A stretch of DNA of 64,000 bases from DASSJT01 sp963715025 (GCA_963715025.1 CAVQQQ010000009.1:744001-808000); one strand, 5' to 3'; shown: positions 34,143 to 43,656, counted from the stretch's first letter. Notes: generated by a model not told the origin, from the sequence alone. Numbers and translations are program-made.

Positions 34143-35432
34143 TCAGCCGATGACGAAGTAGCGCAGGAGGTAGTACCCCCACGCGATCGCGATCGTTACG
34201 GGTGCCACGACAAGGCCGTACTTCGTGAAGGTCCAGAACGAGATCGGGTGTCCGTTGCGGGCGGCAATCCCGAGCACGACGACGTTGGCACTGGCGCCAA
34301 CCGCCGTGGCGTTGCCGCCGAGGTCGGCCCCGAGAGCCAGCGCCCACCAGAGCGACCGCGCCTGATCGCCACCCGTCCCGGCCGACACCAGGTCCTGCAC
34401 GAGCGGGCTGAGCGTGGCGACGTAGGGGATGTTGTCGATGATCCCCGACAGCACGGCCGACGCCCAGAGCAGGATGCTGCCGGCCAGCGCATACCGGTTC
34501 CCGACGGAGTCGACGAGCCACCGGCCCACCGACTCGATCACGCCGGCGTTCACGAGGCCACCCACCATGACGAACAGCCCCATGAAGAACACGAGGGTCG
34601 CCCACTCGACGTCCTCGAGGTAGTCGCTGGGCTCCGTCCGAGACACCCCTACGAGGGCGCCTGCTCCGAGCAGCGCGATCATCGAGGGCTCGACATCGAT
34701 CGCCGAGTGCGTCACGAAGGCGCCGAGCACGAGGACGAGGATGCCGCCGCACTTCCACAGCAGGGCCGGGTCGCGGATCATCTCCCGCTCGTCGAGCGAC
34801 ATGACATCGGCCGCACGTTCCGGGTCGTAGCGGAGGGCATCGCGGAAGAGCACGCGGCACATCAGCACGAACACGGCCACGAGCACGACGACGACCGGCG
34901 CCAGGTTGACCAGGAAGTCGTTGAATGTCAGGCCGGATCGGCTGGCGATGATGATGTTGGGCGGGTCACCGATGAGGGTCGCGGTGCCGCCGATGTTGGA
35001 CGCCATGGCCTCGGCGATCAGGAAAGGCACCGGCGGCACGGCAAGGCGGTCGCAGACGAGCAGCGTGACCGGCGCGACCAAGAGAATGGTCGTGACATTG
35101 TCGAGCAGCGCGGAGGCGACGGCCGTGATCACCACGAGCATCGCCATGACGGCGAACGGGCGCCCCCTGGCCCGCTTGGCCGACCAGATCGCAAGGTACT
35201 CGAAGACACCGGTCTGCTTGACGATGCTGACGATGATCATCATCCCGAGGAGCAGGAAGATGACGTTCCAGTCGACGCCGGTGTTCTCGCTGAAGAAGGC
35301 GGTATGGCTGTTGGCCTGCCCGAGCAGCACCATGATGGCGGCCCCGATCAGGGCGGCGGCAACCCGGTGGATCCACTCGGTGGCGATGAGGATGTAGGCA
35401 GCGACGAAGACCAGGACGACGAGGGTGGTCAT
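34143..35432 (-). CDS. ArsB/NhaD-superfamily ion transporter (SLC13-like permease)
   Basis: A 429-residue, roughly twelve-helix permease of the ion-transporter superfamily. It has two structurally repeated halves, each with an Asn-rich loop: SALLDNVTTILLVAPVTLLV with ASNIGGTATLIGDPPNIIIA, and SGIIDNIPYVATLSPLVQ with GADLGGNATAVGASANVV. These resemble NhaD and the P-protein group more than arsenite-specific ArsB, and no arsenic genes are nearby. It shares a four-base overlap with an upstream CBS-domain gene that probably regulates it. Confidence 0.88.
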   Translation of the reverse strand: MTTLVVLVFVAAYILIATEWIHRVAAALIGAAIMVLLGQANSHTAFFSENTGVDWNVIFLLLGMMIIVSIVKQTGVFEYLAIWSAKRARGRPFAVMAMLVVITAVASALLDNVTTILLVAPVTLLVCDRLAVPPVPFLIAEAMASNIGGTATLIGDPPNIIIASRSGLTFNDFLVNLAPVVVVLVAVFVLMCRVLFRDALRYDPERAADVMSLDEREMIRDPALLWKCGGILVLVLGAFVTHSAIDVEPSMIALLGAGALVGVSRTEPSDYLEDVEWATLVFFMGLFVMVGGLVNAGVIESVGRWLVDSVGNRYALAGSILLWASAVLSGIIDNIPYVATLSPLVQDLVSAGTGGDQARSLWWALALGADLGGNATAVGASANVVVLGIAARNGHPISFWTFTKYGLVVAPVTIAIAWGYYLLRYFVIG

Positions 35433-35893
35433 ACCGTCGTTGCCGACCCGAGGAGGTGGTCGAACAGAGCCGACACGGTGATCGCGCCGAGCATCTCGTC
35501 CTTCTCGACCACCGCCACGACAGGACTGCGCAACCGGGCCATGACGGCCGCAACCTCGATTGCTGTGGCGTCACCGTCCACCACCGGGATGTCGTCTGGA
35601 TCCCGCGGCGGCTCGGGGAGCAGCTCCCTGACCTGGCGCCCGACCATCTTCTGGCACAGGGCATCCGCAGCCTTCTCGTCGTAGGCACGCGCCAGGGCCG
35701 GGTCCTCCTGCACGTACGTCGGGACCATCAAGCGCAGGACCTGCGAGCCTGGGACCACGGCATACGGCTGGCCCTCCTCGTTGAGGACGATCAGCCCGGG
35801 CAGCCGCTTCTCGGCAAGCACACGCGCGGCGTCCAGCACGTCGGTATCCAGCCCGACGGTGGGGAAGGGTCTGGCCAGTGCCCGGGCCCGCAC
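35429..35893 (-). CDS. CBS-domain protein, likely regulator of the adjacent permease
   Basis: A 154-residue protein made of two CBS motifs (PFPTVGLDTDVLDAARVLAE, KRLPGLIVLNEEG; then ATAIEVAAVMARLRSPVVAV, EKDEMLGAITVSALFDHLL) with a charged insert between. CBS pairs bind adenosyl nucleotides. Its ATGA overlap with the ion transporter gene suggests it senses energy charge for the transporter. This role is inferred from context. Confidence 0.85.
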   Translation of the reverse strand: MRARALARPFPTVGLDTDVLDAARVLAEKRLPGLIVLNEEGQPYAVVPGSQVLRLMVPTYVQEDPALARAYDEKAADALCQKMVGRQVRELLPEPPRDPDDIPVVDGDATAIEVAAVMARLRSPVVAVVEKDEMLGAITVSALFDHLLGSATTV

Positions 35894-36185
35894 TCAGCTC
35901 ACCTGTGCAGGTCGGCGGCGCTGCCGCGCCACGGGGTATGCCGTGTGTAGGGTCTGCTCCACACCTCGCGACCGTACCGCTGCTCAGTCCTGGCGAAACA
36001 GAACTTGATGCTCGCCTCGGCTGGGCGGCCGACGAAACCGGCCGGTGGCTGGGCTAGGCCGGGGCGAAATTCGCACATAGACGCAAACTCAGCCGCCAAG
36101 CCCAGCTGACGCGGTATCTCCCCTGCCCGGGCGTGGCGCAAGCCATGCGCCCTTTACCTAGGCGCGCGACGGCATACCCCGGCTG

Positions 36186-37466
36186 TTATCGGAGTTCGGT
36201 GGAACTCAGCTGGAGCAGTCGCCGGGCCACCACGAGGAGCTGGATCTGCTGAGTGCCCTCGAAAATGTCGAGGATCTTGGCGTCGCGGGCCCACTTCTCG
36301 AGCAACTCCGTCTCGGCGTAGCCGGTGGCGCCGCAGAGTTCTACGCAGGCGAGGGCGACGCTGACGCAGGTGCGGCCGGCCTTTGCCTTGGCCATGGACG
36401 CCTCGCAGGAGTTGGGGACGCCGTTGTCGGCCATCCAGGCGGCGCGCAGCGTGAGGAGGTAGGCGGACTGGTAGTCGGCCTCCATCTGGATGAGGCGAGC
36501 AGCGGCGGCGGACTGGACGTTGGCGGGCCGGTCCCAGTCAACCCCGACTTCCTCCTGGGCCAGCAGCGCGGTTGTCGTGTCGAGGCAGGCACGGGTCAGG
36601 CCGACCGCCATCGCGGCCACGAGCGGACGGGTGTTGTCGAACGTCTGCATGGCACCGCCGAATCCGCCGTCGGTGCGGATTTCCGGGTCACCGAGGAGGT
36701 CCTCAGCGGGGACGCGGCAGTTGTCGAGGTGAAAGGCTGCGGTGTCGGAGGCGCGGATGCCGAGCTTGTGCTCGAGGCGGACCAGCTTGAGCCCAGGGTT
36801 GGAGCGTTCGACGACGAAGGACTTGATCGCCTGCCGGCCGAGCGAGCGGTCGAGGGTGGCCCACACGACGACGAGCTCGGCGCGCTGGCCGGAGGTTACG
36901 AAGATCTTCTCGCCGTTGAGGATGTAGTGGTCGTCGTCCCGGGTGGCGGTGGTGCGGATCGCCCCGGCATCGGAGCCAGCGTCGGGCTCCGTGATCGCCA
37001 TCGCCGCCCAGCGCCCGGCGTAGCGCCTCCTCTGCTCATCGGTGCCGACGGCCGCGATCGCGGCGTTGCCCAGGCCCTGGCGCGGGATCGAGAGGGTCAG
37101 CCCGACGTCACCGCGACAGGTTTCCATGATCGACAGCACCGACGAGAGGTTGGCGCCGTTGCGGTTGAGTCTCTCGCTGGCCCCGTCGGCAGCGGCGCTG
37201 CGGGCGCGCTCGCCGGCGCCGATGCCGGCCGGACCGCTCGTGCGCGCCGAGCCGCTCGCTCCGGTCGAACCGCTTGCCCCCGCCCCGTGGCCGGCGCCCG
37301 CGTCCCCCAGCCCGTCGATGACAGCGGCGAGCAGGTCGAGCTCTCTGGGGTATTCGTGCTCCGCCCGGTCGTACTTGCGCGAGATCGGGCGGAACATTTC
37401 CTCGGCGATGTCGCGCGCTTGAGATACGAGCGGCCGGAACCGGCGGGGGATTTCGAGGTTGATCAT
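36186..37466 (-). CDS. Acyl-CoA dehydrogenase (first of a pair)
   Basis: A 426-residue FAD-dependent acyl-CoA dehydrogenase. It has ITEPDAGSDAGAIRTTATRD (FAD/substrate region), LGIRASDTAAFHLDNCRVPAEDL and, near the end, EKWARDAKILDIFEGTQQIQ. Between residues 55 and 97 it carries a Gly/Ala/Ser-rich insert (GAGASGSTGASGSARTSG) that family members lack; it lies in a surface loop near the N-terminal helices. ATG 37466 follows AAGGAAC. It is 25 bases after the second dehydrogenase gene, so the two form an operon and perhaps a heteromeric enzyme like those of steroid or lipid breakdown. Confidence 0.9.
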   Translation of the reverse strand: MINLEIPRRFRPLVSQARDIAEEMFRPISRKYDRAEHEYPRELDLLAAVIDGLGDAGAGHGAGASGSTGASGSARTSGPAGIGAGERARSAAADGASERLNRNGANLSSVLSIMETCRGDVGLTLSIPRQGLGNAAIAAVGTDEQRRRYAGRWAAMAITEPDAGSDAGAIRTTATRDDDHYILNGEKIFVTSGQRAELVVVWATLDRSLGRQAIKSFVVERSNPGLKLVRLEHKLGIRASDTAAFHLDNCRVPAEDLLGDPEIRTDGGFGGAMQTFDNTRPLVAAMAVGLTRACLDTTTALLAQEEVGVDWDRPANVQSAAAARLIQMEADYQSAYLLTLRAAWMADNGVPNSCEASMAKAKAGRTCVSVALACVELCGATGYAETELLEKWARDAKILDIFEGTQQIQLLVVARRLLQLSSTELR

Positions 37467-37491
37467 GGGCGTTCCTTCCGGCTCAGGCCGA

Positions 37492-38811
37492 CTAGACGAG
37501 GAGCGTGCCCTCCAACACGCCTGCAGCGCGCAGGTCGCGGTACCAGCGCTCGTTGTCGAATTCCTTGACGAAACCGTGGCCACCGAGCAGCTGGACGGCG
37601 TGGGAGCCGATCTCGGGGCCGTAGGTGGCCGCGAGCTGGCGTGCCTGGGCAATCTCCGCGCTGGCGTCCTCGCCGCGGTCGAGCCGGCTGGCCGCCTTCC
37701 AGACGAGCAAGCGGAGGCCCGCGAGTTCGATGGCGATGTCCGCGATGGCGAAGGCAACCGCCTGGCGGTGGCCGATCGGCTCGCCGAAGGCCTTCCGCGC
37801 CTTCACGTAAGGGACCAACTGGTCAAGCACGGCTTGGGCCGTGCCCACTGCAGCGGCGGCCCACGCAAGACGCGACCGACGGACCGCGTCGCGCAGGTCG
37901 TCTGGCGTGCCGAGCAGGTTGGCTCGCGGCACGCGAACACCCTGAAGGTTGAGGCGCCGGGTGGCTGCGGCGCGCAGGCCCATACCCGGATCGTCCTTGG
38001 ACGACAGTCCCCGCGTGCCCGGCTCCACGATGACCAGGCGCGGTGTGCCGTCCACGCTCGCGGAAATGACGAACAGGTCGGCCACCTCGGCCCCGGGCAC
38101 CAGGGCCTTGACGCCGTCGATCACGAGGTCGTCGCCGTCTGCGGTGGCAGCGGTGCGAGGGGCGAGCGGGTCGAACAGCGGTTGGGGCTCCATGAGTGCA
38201 AGCGCAGCTGTCGCGGGGGACTGACCACTGCTGAAAGCCGGGAGGAAGGTCGCCTGCTGGTCGGCGGAGCCGTAAGCGGCGAGGGCGGTGGCAACTGCGG
38301 CCGAGGCCATCACGGACACAGCAATGCCCATGTCGCCGCGGGCGAGCTCCTCGACGACCAGGCACGTGGTGAGGGCCGAGCGCTCTTCGGCAATCCCGTC
38401 GAGCTCAGCAGGGATCCCTACGAGACCGAGGCCCATGTCCGCCGCGGCTGCGCGCACCTTCTCGGGCACGGCACGGTCAGTGTCGGCCTGGGCGGCCGCC
38501 GGGCGGATGGCCTCGTCGGCGAGGTCGCGTGCGGCCGCCTGGAGCATCTGCTGGTCCTCACTGGGAGTCAGGTCGAACTCGCTCCCGGGACGGACCAGTG
38601 CCGCGCGGCTGGGGCGGCTGCCGGGCTTGTGGGCGAATGCGCGTCGGGCTGCCAACTCGGTCCGGAACCCCTGCTTCGCCGCGCGGCGGAGGATCCGCTC
38701 GACCTTCGCGCGAACCCCCTCGCGTTGCATCACCCGCAGGCCGCCCGCGCGCGTGAGCATCCGGAGGCCGAGCCGCTGGGCGCGCTGGGCAAGGGGGAGC
38801 ATCGAGGGCAT
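37492..38811 (-). CDS. Acyl-CoA dehydrogenase-like protein (second of a pair, divergent)
   Basis: A 439-residue dehydrogenase-fold protein with a 75-residue basic N-terminal extension. The core is recognisable (FDLTPSEDQQMLQAAARDLA, GSADQQATFLPAFSSGQSPA, then QAVAFAIADIAIELAGLRLL), but the usual FAD-contact TEPxAGSD is replaced by LMEPQPLFDPLAPR. Activity alone is therefore doubtful, and it may be the non-FAD-binding partner of the next enzyme. The gene starts 37 bases after a tandem direct repeat. Confidence 0.85.
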   Translation of the reverse strand: MPSMLPLAQRAQRLGLRMLTRAGGLRVMQREGVRAKVERILRRAAKQGFRTELAARRAFAHKPGSRPSRAALVRPGSEFDLTPSEDQQMLQAAARDLADEAIRPAAAQADTDRAVPEKVRAAAADMGLGLVGIPAELDGIAEERSALTTCLVVEELARGDMGIAVSVMASAAVATALAAYGSADQQATFLPAFSSGQSPATAALALMEPQPLFDPLAPRTAATADGDDLVIDGVKALVPGAEVADLFVISASVDGTPRLVIVEPGTRGLSSKDDPGMGLRAAATRRLNLQGVRVPRANLLGTPDDLRDAVRRSRLAWAAAAVGTAQAVLDQLVPYVKARKAFGEPIGHRQAVAFAIADIAIELAGLRLLVWKAASRLDRGEDASAEIAQARQLAATYGPEIGSHAVQLLGGHGFVKEFDNERWYRDLRAAGVLEGTLLV

Positions 38812-38847
38812 GGGCTTGGACCTTCGTAAGCGGGCAGGAACTGTTAG

Positions 38848-38865
38848 GTACCGACAGTACCGACA
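38848..38865 (-). promoter_or_regulatory. Tandem 9-bp direct repeat before the dehydrogenase operon
   Basis: On the minus strand TGTCGGTAC occurs twice with no gap, 37-54 bases upstream of the dehydrogenase ATG, in an otherwise A/T-richer promoter region that also contains TAACCTAGAT. It is a candidate regulator site; the regulator is not encoded nearby. Confidence 0.45.
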
Positions 38866-38997
38866 TCTAGGTTACCCACGGTAGCCGACAGCGGAACTGT
38901 CGCCAGACCGCGTCCGGATGACCGTGGTGTGAATTGCGTGCGCTCGTGGTCGCTCGGGGAGTCGCTCGAGCCGCGATGAGTAGGACAATGGGTGCCG

Positions 38998-39255
38998 ATG
39001 AAACCTCAGCCGTCCCACGCCAACGGCACGGTGGCGCACCCCTACAGCGCGCTGAACCTGCGGCTCGCCCTGGCGGCATTCGGCGTCATCGCGTCCGTCG
39101 TCGCAGCGGTCCTCTTCTGGCAGCGCGGCCTCCTGCCCGTCGCCTGGGTGGCCATCGCCCTCGCCGCGGGGGGTGTTGTCGACCTCGCGGTCATCCAACT
39201 GCGCCGGCGCGCGCGACACCGCTCGGATCGCGGACGCACGTCGCTGTTCGAGTAG
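38998..39255 (+). CDS. DUF6343-family small membrane protein
   Basis: An 85-residue protein with two hydrophobic helices (about 23-43 and 48-66) and a basic tail (QLRRRARHRSDRGR). The opening YSALNLRLALAAFGVIASVV followed by a second helix fits DUF6343, a family confined to actinobacteria. ATG 38998 and GTG 38992 are both possible starts. Function unknown. Confidence 0.65.
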   Translation: MKPQPSHANGTVAHPYSALNLRLALAAFGVIASVVAAVLFWQRGLLPVAWVAIALAAGGVVDLAVIQLRRRARHRSDRGRTSLFE

Positions 39256-39296
39256 GCGCTGCGCCGGCTTGGGGTCTTCGCAGCGAGGCGCGCCCG

Positions 39297-40460
39297 CTAG
39301 AGGATGCGCCTGAAACCGGGCACGCGGTTGACCAGGAACCAGGCGAGGGTGAACGATCCGGTGACCCCGCCGGCCGCCACGACGAGCGCCTTCACCTCGG
39401 CCGGTAATGGCAGGGGCCTCAGCGCAACGGCGAGCCCGATCAGGACCAGCCCCTGGAGCAAGAACGCGCCATAGGCGCTGCGGGCCACGGCCGGGCCAGC
39501 CCCGCGCAGTGGCCGGTCGAGGTGGTGCTGCGCCGCCCCCAAGATCCACACGGGGCCAAAGACCGAGAGAGCGCTCTCCAGCAGCGCAAGTGCGAGCGCG
39601 TCAACGTGCCACCCCCCGGTCCAGGTGTCCTGGGCCAGACTCCCGTTGAGGACGCCCAGCAGCGCGAACCCGGCAAACCCAGTGACGGCCACCAAAGTCA
39701 GGGTCCGGCACTGCTTGCGCAGCCGGTCAGGAACCGCGGTCAGCCAGCCCGAACCCGAGGCGACGACGCCCAGCACGAATATGGCAAGGCACTCCGGCCA
39801 CTGGTACAGGTTGAGGTCGAGGTACTTCTGGCTGTCGAACGGGAACACCAGGCGCAGGAAGAACGTCGCGATGGCCACCGCGCCGGCGAGGATGAGCAGG
39901 TGGCGGACCGTGAGCTCGTGTCGTCGTGGGCCATCAGGCCGGACAGGCCGCAGACCCGTCCAGCCGGCATACCCGAGGGAGAAGATCAGCAGGTCGCCGA
40001 CGAACCAGAGGTAGCCCGTGTCCACAGCCTCCTCGGACGTGCCGATGAACTCAGCCCAGTAGGAGCCTGGCGCGTTGCCCAGCGGCCGGTACAGCACGTA
40101 GAGCAGTGCCGGCCAGATGAGCAGTGTGAATACTGCAAACGGGATGCCGAGCCGCAGCAGACGGTCCCGGGTGTACTCCCGCCTGCCCTTGTGCTCGAGC
40201 GATGCGGGGGTCAGCAGACCTGCGACGAGGAACAGGAACGGCACCATGAACAGCCCAAAGGGAGCGAAGACTGCCATGACGACCGCATCCGTCACCGGCG
40301 AGAGGGTTGCCTCGCGGACGTCCCCGTAGGCCCAGAGTTCGAGGGCGGAGTAGCCAGCAACGGCGTGGCCCGCGATGATCGCACCGATCAGGAGCACTTT
40401 GAGGTTGTCAAGGTAGAGACGCCGGCCCCCAGCCCAGCGTTCGACCGTGGAGCCGCGCAC
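39297..40460 (-). CDS. Acyltransferase-3 family membrane protein
   Basis: A ten-helix membrane acyltransferase (PF01757 type), about 387 residues, which O-acylates sugars or lipids on the outer face. It starts RRLYLDNLKVLLIGAIIAGH with the catalytic histidine of the family. It also has PFGLFMVPFLFLVAGLLTP, RDRLLRLGIPFAVFTLLIWP, TGYLWFVGDLLIFSLGYAGW and SAYGAFLLQGLVLIGLAVAL. The start is uncertain: GTG 40460 is chosen by family length, but an ATG at 40556 overlapping the upstream gene is possible. Neither has a good Shine-Dalgarno. Substrate unknown. Confidence 0.8.
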   Translation of the reverse strand: MRGSTVERWAGGRRLYLDNLKVLLIGAIIAGHAVAGYSALELWAYGDVREATLSPVTDAVVMAVFAPFGLFMVPFLFLVAGLLTPASLEHKGRREYTRDRLLRLGIPFAVFTLLIWPALLYVLYRPLGNAPGSYWAEFIGTSEEAVDTGYLWFVGDLLIFSLGYAGWTGLRPVRPDGPRRHELTVRHLLILAGAVAIATFFLRLVFPFDSQKYLDLNLYQWPECLAIFVLGVVASGSGWLTAVPDRLRKQCRTLTLVAVTGFAGFALLGVLNGSLAQDTWTGGWHVDALALALLESALSVFGPVWILGAAQHHLDRPLRGAGPAVARSAYGAFLLQGLVLIGLAVALRPLPLPAEVKALVVAAGGVTGSFTLAWFLVNRVPGFRRIL

Positions 40461-40542
40461 AACTGACGTTGGCCGAGATGAAGCAGCCAGGCCCCTGACC
40501 ACAACTTCAGACTCGGGCGTCCACCCGCAGCCCACAAGGGTC

Positions 40543-41091
40543 CTAGGCCCTGCCATTTCGCCAGGGCGACAGCCGGGGAAGCCAGGCGCGCACCCCTCGC
40601 CGGTAGTCGTCGTAATCGTCCCCGAACTGCTCGTGGAGCGTCGGCTCCTCGTAGAAGCGCACGAAGGCGGCGACAACCGTCCACACCGCTGCGGCGTACG
40701 TGAGAACCTCGACAGACCCGAACCACAGGGCCTGTCCGGTCGCGGCGCTGACCACGCCGAGGTACATCGGGTTTCGGACGTAGCGGTAGAGGCCGTCGAC
40801 GACCAGCCGTTGGGTCGGGGCGATGGGCGCCGGAGTGCCTCGGGCGGCGACGAACCGGGCGAAGGAGTGGATGACGACCGAGAAGCCCGCGAGCACCAAC
40901 ACCCCGCCAAGCACTTGCAGGATGACCGGCGGATCGGAAGGGCGAGCATGGCCGATCCACCAGGGCAGCACGCCGGCCACCACGAACGGCGCCACGAAGA
41001 AGAAGACCGTGCTGCCGATTGCGGAAGGCAGCAGCCCGCGGCGCTCAGGACCTGCGGGGGCGCGGCTCGAACTCGCTGGACCCACCGGCAT
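40543..41091 (-). CDS. Isoprenylcysteine carboxyl methyltransferase-like (PEMT/ICMT) membrane protein
   Basis: A 182-residue membrane methyltransferase with four to five helices. The C-terminal signature GLYRYVRNPMYLGVVSAATG plus EEPTLHEQFGDDYDDYRRGV is that of the PEMT/ICMT family, where the histidine and glutamates bind S-adenosylmethionine. Bacteria use such enzymes on lipids and some small molecules. It precedes the acyltransferase gene on the same strand with little or no gap, so the two may be co-expressed. Confidence 0.82.
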   Translation of the reverse strand: MPVGPASSSRAPAGPERRGLLPSAIGSTVFFFVAPFVVAGVLPWWIGHARPSDPPVILQVLGGVLVLAGFSVVIHSFARFVAARGTPAPIAPTQRLVVDGLYRYVRNPMYLGVVSAATGQALWFGSVEVLTYAAAVWTVVAAFVRFYEEPTLHEQFGDDYDDYRRGVRAWLPRLSPWRNGRA

Positions 41092-41366
41092 ACCCCCAGG
41101 TTACGGCCGACCCATCCACGAGTAGGCCTCTGATCTGCGGTGATACCACGCTCACACCGTCCTTGCTTCGCGTTTGCCACAGCTGACCGACTCACAGTCC
41201 GTACGTCCAGCGGTTGACGTCCCTGCTGCCCCGCCACATCCGTGCTGAGTCCTGAGGTTCTCCTGAGCCGCCCACTCGTCGACCGTTGGGCGATTTGCGC
41301 CGCTGGGCCTGCTGTCCGTGGAACCCTGTCAGGGGACGTGGTCGATCAACGCGGAGCAGGAGGAGG

Positions 41367-41774
41367 ATGAGTTTCTCCGACGTCATGGAGCATGTAGCGC
41401 AGGGCTTCGAAGCCTTCGGGGCGGCCGTGCTCGTTGTGGGCCTGCTCTGGTCGCTAGGCCTGGCGGTCACGGTCTGGCGGCGGTCTCGAACTGGCTCCGA
41501 CGCCTACCGAGTGTTGCGCTCCGCCTTCGGCGGTGTCCTGCTTCTGGGGCTGGAGATTCTCGTCGCTGCGGACCTGGTCAAGACCGTTGCCGTGGCCACC
41601 ACCCTGGAGAACGTCGCCGTGCTGGGTCTCATCGTGCTGATCCGGACCTTCCTCAGCTTCTCGCTCGAGGTTGAGATCGAAGGGATCTTGCCATGGCGGC
41701 GAGCAGCTGCGAGCGGTGCCGGTCTCATGGCTCGTGCGGCCGCCGATGCCCGCGACAGCGGCGCCGGGCACTAG
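41367..41774 (+). CDS. DUF1622 membrane protein
   Basis: A 135-residue protein with three hydrophobic helices. It reads MSFSDVMEHVAQGFEAFGAA, then SDAYRVLRSAFGGVLLLGLE and LVAADLVKTVAVATTLENVA, LIRTFLSFSLEVEIEG, matching DUF1622. ATG 41367 follows AGGAGG, which decides against a longer upstream frame. Function unknown; conserved in many bacteria. Confidence 0.85.
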   Translation: MSFSDVMEHVAQGFEAFGAAVLVVGLLWSLGLAVTVWRRSRTGSDAYRVLRSAFGGVLLLGLEILVAADLVKTVAVATTLENVAVLGLIVLIRTFLSFSLEVEIEGILPWRRAAASGAGLMARAAADARDSGAGH

Positions 41775-41892
41775 CGGCGCGGTGCCAACGAGGCGCGGCA
41801 TACGCCATCCGGTTGCGATCCCGTCGGCATCCTCGCTTGCGGGGTGTGGTGTATTTGGGAGTAGCACAGCGTCTCGGGAGAGGAGCGTTGGC

Positions 41893-42474
41893 GTGTCCCG
41901 CGGAGTCCGGCAGGTGGCCTCCCTGGTGGCCATCGCCGTCCTGGCCGTGGCCGTGGTCTCGTGCTCAGCACAGCCTGGCCGGGCGCGGCGCGCCGACAGC
42001 GGGCACCCGACGGCCGCCGCAGCCTCACGCTCCCCTGAGGGCGCCCCGGGCGGGCCCGCTGGCCTGCCCGCCGGCGCACCCTGCCCGGTCACCGTCCCCG
42101 TAGACGCCACCGCCGTCCCGCCCGTCGTGGCTCGTGCCGGCGGCGACTGGTACGGCAAGGACGACCTGTGGGTCTCGCTGTGGTTCGCCCGGCCCGATCC
42201 GTCCAGCTTCGCCCGCCAGGGCGGCTCCCCTGGCCTGAAGTACGGCTCCGTCACCCTTGACCACGGCAGGCTCACCTCCCGGTTCGGCCCGCCCGTGGTC
42301 CAGGCAGCGCGCCTGGATGGGCCCGGCACCGCCACGGTGGGCTTCGGCGGCTACGGATACACCGACACGCTGCAGTTCTGGCCGACCGGGATCGACTTCT
42401 CCCAGCCCGGCTGCTGGGCGGTGACCAGCTCGTTCCGCACGACCATCGTGCGCTTCGTCGTCAAGGTCCCCTGA
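41893..42474 (+). CDS. Predicted lipoprotein, unknown
   Basis: A 193-residue lipoprotein. The signal VSRGVRQVASLVAIAVLAVA ends in the lipobox VVSC (Cys 24). A Pro/Ala/Gly linker leads to a beta-rich domain with GDWYGKDDLWVSLWFARPD, SPGLKYGSVTLDHGRLTSRF and VGFGGYGYTDTLQFWPTGID. GTG 41893 follows GAGAGGAGCG. Similar lipoproteins occur in actinobacteria without assigned function. Confidence 0.72.
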   Translation: MSRGVRQVASLVAIAVLAVAVVSCSAQPGRARRADSGHPTAAAASRSPEGAPGGPAGLPAGAPCPVTVPVDATAVPPVVARAGGDWYGKDDLWVSLWFARPDPSSFARQGGSPGLKYGSVTLDHGRLTSRFGPPVVQAARLDGPGTATVGFGGYGYTDTLQFWPTGIDFSQPGCWAVTSSFRTTIVRFVVKVP

Positions 42475-42599
42475 GGCCCGCAGCCCCAGCTCGGGCCCCT
42501 CAGATCTGCCCGACCCCCCAGCCAAGCCGAGCGGAAGCCCGCAGCTGCTCGCCGTCGCCACCGCGAGCAACATACCTCCCGAGGGGATGGCCGTACTGG

Positions 42600-43250
42600 C
42601 TACTTGCTGAGCCCGGCGAGCAGGTTGACCGTCGCGGCGAGAATGCCTGCGCCGAACAGGTAGGACAGCAGGGAGTGCCTGAGCACCGTGGCCCGCAGCT
42701 CTGCGGTCTGCAGATCGGTGTCGGAGACCTGGAACGTCATGCCGACCGTGAAGGAGACGTAGGCGAAGTCCGTGTAGCGGGGCGCGTCCTTGGTCTTGAA
42801 GTCGATGCCGCCGGGCTCCCCCGCGTAATAGATCAGCGCGTAGCGGGTGGTGAAGAGCATGTGGATCGTGCCCCACGCCAATACGACGCTGGCAAGTGTG
42901 AGCAGACCCTCGAGGGCTTTGCCGCCGCTGCCGCCACCACTGCCGCTCGTGAGCAGGAGATAGACGGCTCCCAGACTGGCCACTGAGGCAATGAGAAGGG
43001 CGACGTCAGACCACGCCTGGCTGTTGTCCTCGCGGCCGGCATGGCTGCGCGTGCGCTGCGCGTCCAACGGCAGGATCGCGAGGGCCACCCACACCACAAA
43101 GACCGCTGCACCAGGCATCCAGCCGGCGAGCACCGCAACCTGCCAGCTGGCGACCAGTCCGACGATGATTCCCGCGACGGCCCCACAGAGCGCGCACACA
43201 CCGAGCCGCGCGGCGGCCTTCACCGGCTGACGGTGCTCCGCGCGCGTCAA
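42600..43250 (-). CDS. DUF1345 membrane protein
   Basis: About 216 residues with five hydrophobic segments. The C-terminal half has the DUF1345 signature: GTIHMLFTTRYALIYYAGEP followed by DFAYVSFTVGMTFQVSDTDL and RATVLRHSLLSYLFGAGILA. The start is uncertain: a TTG at 43250 or a GTG at 43223, both poorly supported by ribosome-binding sequence. Function unknown. Confidence 0.82.
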   Translation of the reverse strand: MTRAEHRQPVKAAARLGVCALCGAVAGIIVGLVASWQVAVLAGWMPGAAVFVVWVALAILPLDAQRTRSHAGREDNSQAWSDVALLIASVASLGAVYLLLTSGSGGGSGGKALEGLLTLASVVLAWGTIHMLFTTRYALIYYAGEPGGIDFKTKDAPRYTDFAYVSFTVGMTFQVSDTDLQTAELRATVLRHSLLSYLFGAGILAATVNLLAGLSK

Positions 43251-43656
43251 CGCCCCAGGTCCATCCAGGGCCGACCCAGCGCAGCGCCTTCGGCGCGGAG
43301 ACGACCAGGGCAACGATGAGGATGATTCCGCAGGGCGATGACGGACCTCCCTACAGGATGGCGTGACCTGCGCCGATGCGGCGCCACGTGTGAAACGCGC
43401 GCGAAACGCGTCGCCAGTCTGCCCCACGCAGACCTTCTGTGTGCGATGTGACACGGGCGCTTCCACGAAAATGCCCCCTGGGTATGCCGGTTGGCGGGCT
43501 CCGAGGGTCTGGCTCGCGGTCACACCGAGAGCCTGTGGATCCAGCCCGCGACAATGGAGGCGGATCGGCGCGCGACCTGAGTGGGGGCGCCTACGGAGCA
43601 CCGCGCGGGGACCAAGGCCTCTGGACCCGTCGACCCGTGTCGGGCAAAAGAGAGAT
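43251..43656. other. Stretch without a recognised gene
   Basis: About 400 bases between divergent DUF1345 and SRPBCC genes. Short frames are present on both strands but have no domain or ribosome-binding support. The region should hold both promoters; I could not identify them. Confidence 0.4.

Noticed and set aside
34143..35432. Arsenite efflux pump ArsB
   Set aside because: The superfamily fits, but there is no arsR, arsC or arsA nearby, and the partner is a CBS protein, so arsenic specificity is unsupported.
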